Below are positions 60,635-64,000 of a DNA stretch of 64,000 nt, piece after piece (positions within the stretch are counted from its first letter, which is position 1; every line of letters starts with the position of its first letter). The notes beneath the pieces were generated by a model. It worked only from the letters and a program-made list of their open reading frames with translations. It was not told where the DNA came from and searched no databases. The position numbers were made by a program, and so were the translations under genes. Origin of the DNA: Paulinella micropora (lineage: Eukaryota; Cercozoa; Imbricatea; Euglyphida); assembly GCA_009731375.1 (NCBI GenBank), contig BJOX01000132.1, positions 641,639 through 705,638 of the forward strand, given 5' to 3'.

Positions 60635-63145
60635 TCAGTCTACGACGACAACACGCTCACCTGAGCCGGTGTCTTCGTCTTGACGTCCCCCCTCCGTAGC
60701 GGTATAAGCTTGCTGGGGGTAGTTGGAGCTGGAACTGGTGCTATAATTCCAGTATCCGTGTCCTCTGGGAGGGCGCGCTGGGGTCCGTCCTCCCCTTCCA
60801 CGAAAGCCTCGTCCTCGTGGTGCCGCCCCTCTTGGTGTCCCTCGGGACCCTCGTGACGATCCTCTCGTCTCTCCTCCTCCTCTAGTCGGCGCCTTTGATC
60901 GGCCCGATGTCTCTCTCTTCTCCCTTCTCTTCATTCTGTCAAGGAAGTAAATGATGGCCTCCCGGAACTCCGCATCCGAGACCATATTCGCATTCCACCT
61001 CCCCTCCTCCAACTCCTTCTTGTACATGGCGTACATGGTCTTTTTCATGCCTTCGAGCTCTCTAAGGAAAAGATTTCGCTGCCTATCATCAAGAGAGTCG
61101 TGGCGGAAGAGGCAATTGCCTACTCCTTTCTGTGCCTCATGCTTACACGCCATGTATGAAAAATAGCGGTAGCACGGCGTCGGCTCATCTCTCCCCCTCT
61201 TGAGACCTGCCGTTCGAGTTGCATGTGCTGCTTGAGCACCTCCAACCCCCTGTGTCGCGGCACTGGAGAATGACTCGGTGGCCGTGTCCAATTCGGAACA
61301 CGCGTCGAGCACCTCCTTGAACAGGTCGCCCGGCGGAGTAGCCGCTACAGTCCTCTCGTATATATTCGTTTCTAAAAAATCCGCCGTCTTCACCGCCGTG
61401 AAGGTCGGACAGGACTGTATGATCCTTGCGAGCTTGCTCGGGTGTCGTGTACACAAAGCACTCAGGAAGTACAAAATGATAGACTTCCGGCTATAAAAGA
61501 GCCCGTACTTGGCGCTGACCTCAGTGAGGATCGCTGCCAACCTCGTGCCAATGCCCAGCCCTTCGTTCACCTCTTGAAAAATCTCAAACCCAATCAAAGT
61601 ACCAGTGCACAGGTGCTGATACCCATGAGTTTTAAAGTATTGCAAGAGGACGGCAACTGGCACCGTGCATTGCAGGTCTGAGGCTGCTCTCCTAGCCGCC
61701 ACCTCTACCGCTCTCATCGCCTTGTACTCCCCAACATCAAACCCTTGTGTGATGATTGATGGGTCCAACAAGGTGTACAACGCCTCATACTCCTGTGTTT
61801 CGTCCGTTGGATGCTGCTTCATACAAGCATCAATTCTTCTGAGCTTGTCTCGAAGGTTCGCATCCGTGTCCTTCTGACTCGCTGTCTCTGCATACAGCGT
61901 CAGAGCAGTGGCATCGGACTTTGTATATTTTTGGAAGGCCTGTATGATAGCCTGTCTGTCCTTTTTGTCATTACTGTTGACAATGACAGTGGTAGGCGCT
62001 GAGCTAGTCGCAGGGGCCGAAGGGGCTGTGTGGGCTGACGGGGCGGAGCGGCCCGAGGGAGCCATATAAGATCCAGAGGAATATTTCGGTCCCTTTGTTC
62101 CCGCCGCCTTGGCTAATGCAATCTTTGCCTCCATCTCCTTCTTTTCTTTCTCAGCCGCTAGCTCTTTGATATACAGCTCTTGGGCATGATGAAAAAAAGA
62201 CAGGATCTCAGCTGCCTTCCGAAGGAACAAGGCCTTCTCCGCCAACTCCTTCTCTCCCGCTTTATTGGTGGGGGGTGGTGCGGCCGTCCCCTCCAAGATC
62301 GTATGATCCTTCGTGAAGACCCACCTCTTCCATGCGTCATCCTTCACCAAGGCCGCATGCAGCTTCTTCATCCTCGTCACCCCTCCAGCTTCGCCTTCTA
62401 TTTCCCTCAGGGCCGGGTGAAGGTCCCTGCCAAACTGGGTGTGTTGGAGTTTACCCAGGTCCACTAACTTGGCCTCCATAAGTTTCAGAGACACATCCAT
62501 GACATTGATCTGTCCTTTTGGATTCCTGAACTTAAACTCCTTTTCCACTCTCTTTATTGAATCAATGTCCTGACCAGGATCGAGCAACCTAGCCAGTGCT
62601 CTTGTGTTCCATGGCAGCACAGTCTTTCCAGTCTGGTACTCAAAGAGTATAGCACACTCAAACACTGTCCATGAGAGGTCGAGTAGCTCCAGTAAAGACA
62701 TATTGTCCCCAAATGAGACATGTTGCACCTGTAACTGTGCACCGTCGTCTCTGAGGAATTCTGCCAGAGGCAGAGCTTGCCTTGGGAGAGGGTAACAGAT
62801 GTCCTCCTTCTTCAAGGGTTGTCCCCATCGCATTTCTTGGGGAATGTATAGCCATTTATAGGCCTCATCCTTCCCTTTCTTCTCCTCAAACTCCTTCTTA
62901 CTTAGTTTGCCATATTCGGCCACAAACCTCGCTTCCTCTCCTCCCTTCTCCTCCTCCTCGACTTCCTCTGCTCCTCCTGTGTCAAAGGAAGGCGCAGTAA
63001 AAAATTGATTCTCTGCTCCTCCTGTGTCAAAGGAAGGTGCCAGATCTCCTCCTTCTGCATGAGGGTCAACGAACTCCTCTTCGTTTCCTGGGGTTCGCTC
63101 ACTCTCCCCCCCTCCTTCCTGCCAGTCTTCAGACCTAGTAGACAT
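60635..63145 (-). CDS. gag: Gypsy Gag with CCCH-like finger
   Basis: This open frame of 836 codons starts at ATG 63145. An acidic N-terminus with the duplicated APSFDTGGAE is followed by a helical capsid-like region, an Ala/Pro/Ser linker (about 365-390) and a second helical region. A finger-like CYRYFSYMACKHEAQ...NCLFRH lies near residue 670, and the tail is RG-rich (RGRGFRGRGGR). A CCHC knuckle, the usual nucleocapsid motif, is not seen. Gag packages the element RNA. Confidence 0.85.
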   Translation of the reverse strand: MSTRSEDWQEGGGESERTPGNEEEFVDPHAEGGDLAPSFDTGGAENQFFTAPSFDTGGAEEVEEEEKGGEEARFVAEYGKLSKKEFEEKKGKDEAYKWLYIPQEMRWGQPLKKEDICYPLPRQALPLAEFLRDDGAQLQVQHVSFGDNMSLLELLDLSWTVFECAILFEYQTGKTVLPWNTRALARLLDPGQDIDSIKRVEKEFKFRNPKGQINVMDVSLKLMEAKLVDLGKLQHTQFGRDLHPALREIEGEAGGVTRMKKLHAALVKDDAWKRWVFTKDHTILEGTAAPPPTNKAGEKELAEKALFLRKAAEILSFFHHAQELYIKELAAEKEKKEMEAKIALAKAAGTKGPKYSSGSYMAPSGRSAPSAHTAPSAPATSSAPTTVIVNSNDKKDRQAIIQAFQKYTKSDATALTLYAETASQKDTDANLRDKLRRIDACMKQHPTDETQEYEALYTLLDPSIITQGFDVGEYKAMRAVEVAARRAASDLQCTVPVAVLLQYFKTHGYQHLCTGTLIGFEIFQEVNEGLGIGTRLAAILTEVSAKYGLFYSRKSIILYFLSALCTRHPSKLARIIQSCPTFTAVKTADFLETNIYERTVAATPPGDLFKEVLDACSELDTATESFSSAATQGVGGAQAAHATRTAGLKRGRDEPTPCYRYFSYMACKHEAQKGVGNCLFRHDSLDDRQRNLFLRELEGMKKTMYAMYKKELEEGRWNANMVSDAEFREAIIYFLDRMKRREKRETSGRSKAPTRGGGETRGSSRGSRGTPRGAAPRGRGFRGRGGRTPARPPRGHGYWNYSTSSSSNYPQQAYTATEGGRQDEDTGSGERVVVVD

Positions 63146-63904
63146 GGACGCTGAAGGAATACGGATGAGACAGAGTTGTTTCTACCCCGTAATTGCTCTG
63201 TTCGTCTATGAGGAACGAATAGAGAGAAAAAACGAAAAGACAGTATAGAGAGAGAGCGTCTCACCTCTATGTCTTATGTGTTTTTTTTTTGAGAAAGAAG
63301 TAATCTGTACGACTTTCTCTGAAAATTTGATCTCCTTCTCCACTCCTCTTTTCTTTTTCTCTTTTTGTTGTTGTATCTGTTATGAGGTACGAGGACCTAT
63401 GTACAGATAATGTCAAAGAGGCTAGAGAAGCACTCCTTGAGAAGTCGACTTGTCGTCTGACACTTGTTCAGACCTATTGTCGAAAGACAGTCAGAGATTT
63501 GCAAAAATACTCTGATGTGTGTGGTTTGAGAGGCAACAAAGTGCACAGACTTGAAAGGTAGAGTACTACGCTCGTGTCCTTCAAGTTTGTTTGTAACTGT
63601 GAGTGTTTGTTTGTACGTCTGTTGACCTACTCTGTCTCTGTCTCAAGAGAGAACAAAAGAACAGCTACGAGGTCTGGTGTCTGGCCTCCTTGTGAGGACA
63701 CAGATACAGGCTGTGGAGAGGGTACTGAGACACCTACTCACAAACGCCTAGACGTCTAGTTTTGCAAAAAGAGCTGTGTGGGGATGTGCTGGAGTATTTG
63801 TTTTTTGGAACACCTACTCAGAAGAGATAGGTCTGTCCAATTTTTCTTTCTGCTGTTCCAAAAACAAGCCAGAAAAGAAATCAGCCTTGTGCTGGTGACT
63901 CCAA
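63146..63904 (-). other. Leader (5' UTR) of gypsy element 1
   Basis: It lies between the second LTR and the Gag start. Next to the LTR, in element sense, the sequence reads TTGGAGTCACCAGCAC. A primer-binding site usually begins TGG, so this may be it, but the primer tRNA is not identified. A small hairpin GTCTGA...TCAGAC lies at 63455-63473. Confidence 0.5.
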
Positions 63905-64000
63905 TGTTACAATCCCCGAAGATAGCTCAATAAAAAGTCGGTAATACAACCAGACACAAATCCCCAAAAGAGAATGATGTCTCGTTATATTAGCTCAGTG
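63905..64000 (-). repeat. 5' LTR of gypsy element 1, cut by window end
   Basis: Identical over all 96 bases to the start of the left LTR (TGTTACAATCCCCGAAGATA and onward). Confidence 0.9.

Larger units (their letters stand above)
53771..64000 (-). mobile_element. Ty3/gypsy LTR retrotransposon 1, apparently intact, right end cut by window
   Basis: Left LTR 53771-54748, Pol 54812-60559, Gag 60635-63145, leader 63146-63904, and the start of the second LTR from 63905. The 96 overlapping LTR bases are identical and both ORFs are open, so the insertion is recent. Domain order protease, RT, RNase H, integrase defines Ty3/gypsy. Confidence 0.93.

Overview
The window is a draft scaffold from an unidentified eukaryote. 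It has fixed 10-N gaps, one 676-N gap, long microsatellites, a non-LTR retrotransposon and Ty3/gypsy LTR retrotransposons. No ordinary host gene was recognised. The most striking content, about 1.9-39.6 kb, is two Polinton-like virus (PLV) proviruses lying side by side in opposite orientations with their integrase ends adjacent.

Layout. 1-1.9 kb: microsatellites, a tRNA-like fragment and a long hairpin. 1.9-17.7 kb: provirus A, truncated on the left inside a protein-primed family B DNA polymerase. 17.7-39.6 kb: provirus B, essentially full length and bounded by inverted repeats of about 293 bp. 40.3-43.1 kb: a (TA)n tract and a 5'-truncated LINE. 43.1-45.3 kb: CT/CTT microsatellites and tandem repeat units. 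45.8-48.8 kb: the 3' end of a gypsy element. 48.8-52.8 kb: a broken gag-like ORF of unknown family. 53.8-64 kb: a young, intact gypsy element on the minus strand whose 5' LTR is cut by the window end.

The two proviruses share one virion module in the same order: integrase, lysine/acidic protein, S74-type fiber, two-TM protein, small conserved virion protein, FtsK/HerA-like packaging ATPase, basic core peptide, coiled-coil scaffold-like protein, adenain-like protease, penton-like minor capsid protein, double-jelly-roll major capsid protein and a phage-like beta-sandwich protein. Their replication ends differ. A carries a Polinton-type pPolB and two FGKYKGK-domain proteins. B carries a divergent PolB joined to a Pif1-like helicase, a lipase, a DUF3223/HNH-like protein, one FGKYKGK protein and GIY-YIG endonucleases.

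Many provirus genes in both copies are broken by single-base indels, often in homopolymers, and by a few nonsense codons. The neighbouring gypsy element keeps ORFs of 836 and 1915 codons in the same assembly, so the breaks probably reflect real decay more than sequencing error. The least expected observations are: a small cysteine-rich ORF conserved in both proviruses on the strand opposite the virion genes; a family of short hairpin repeats spread through provirus B genes and leaders; probable maturation-protease sites in a core peptide and a lipase; and a same-frame UGA-CGG junction between gag and pol of the gypsy element.
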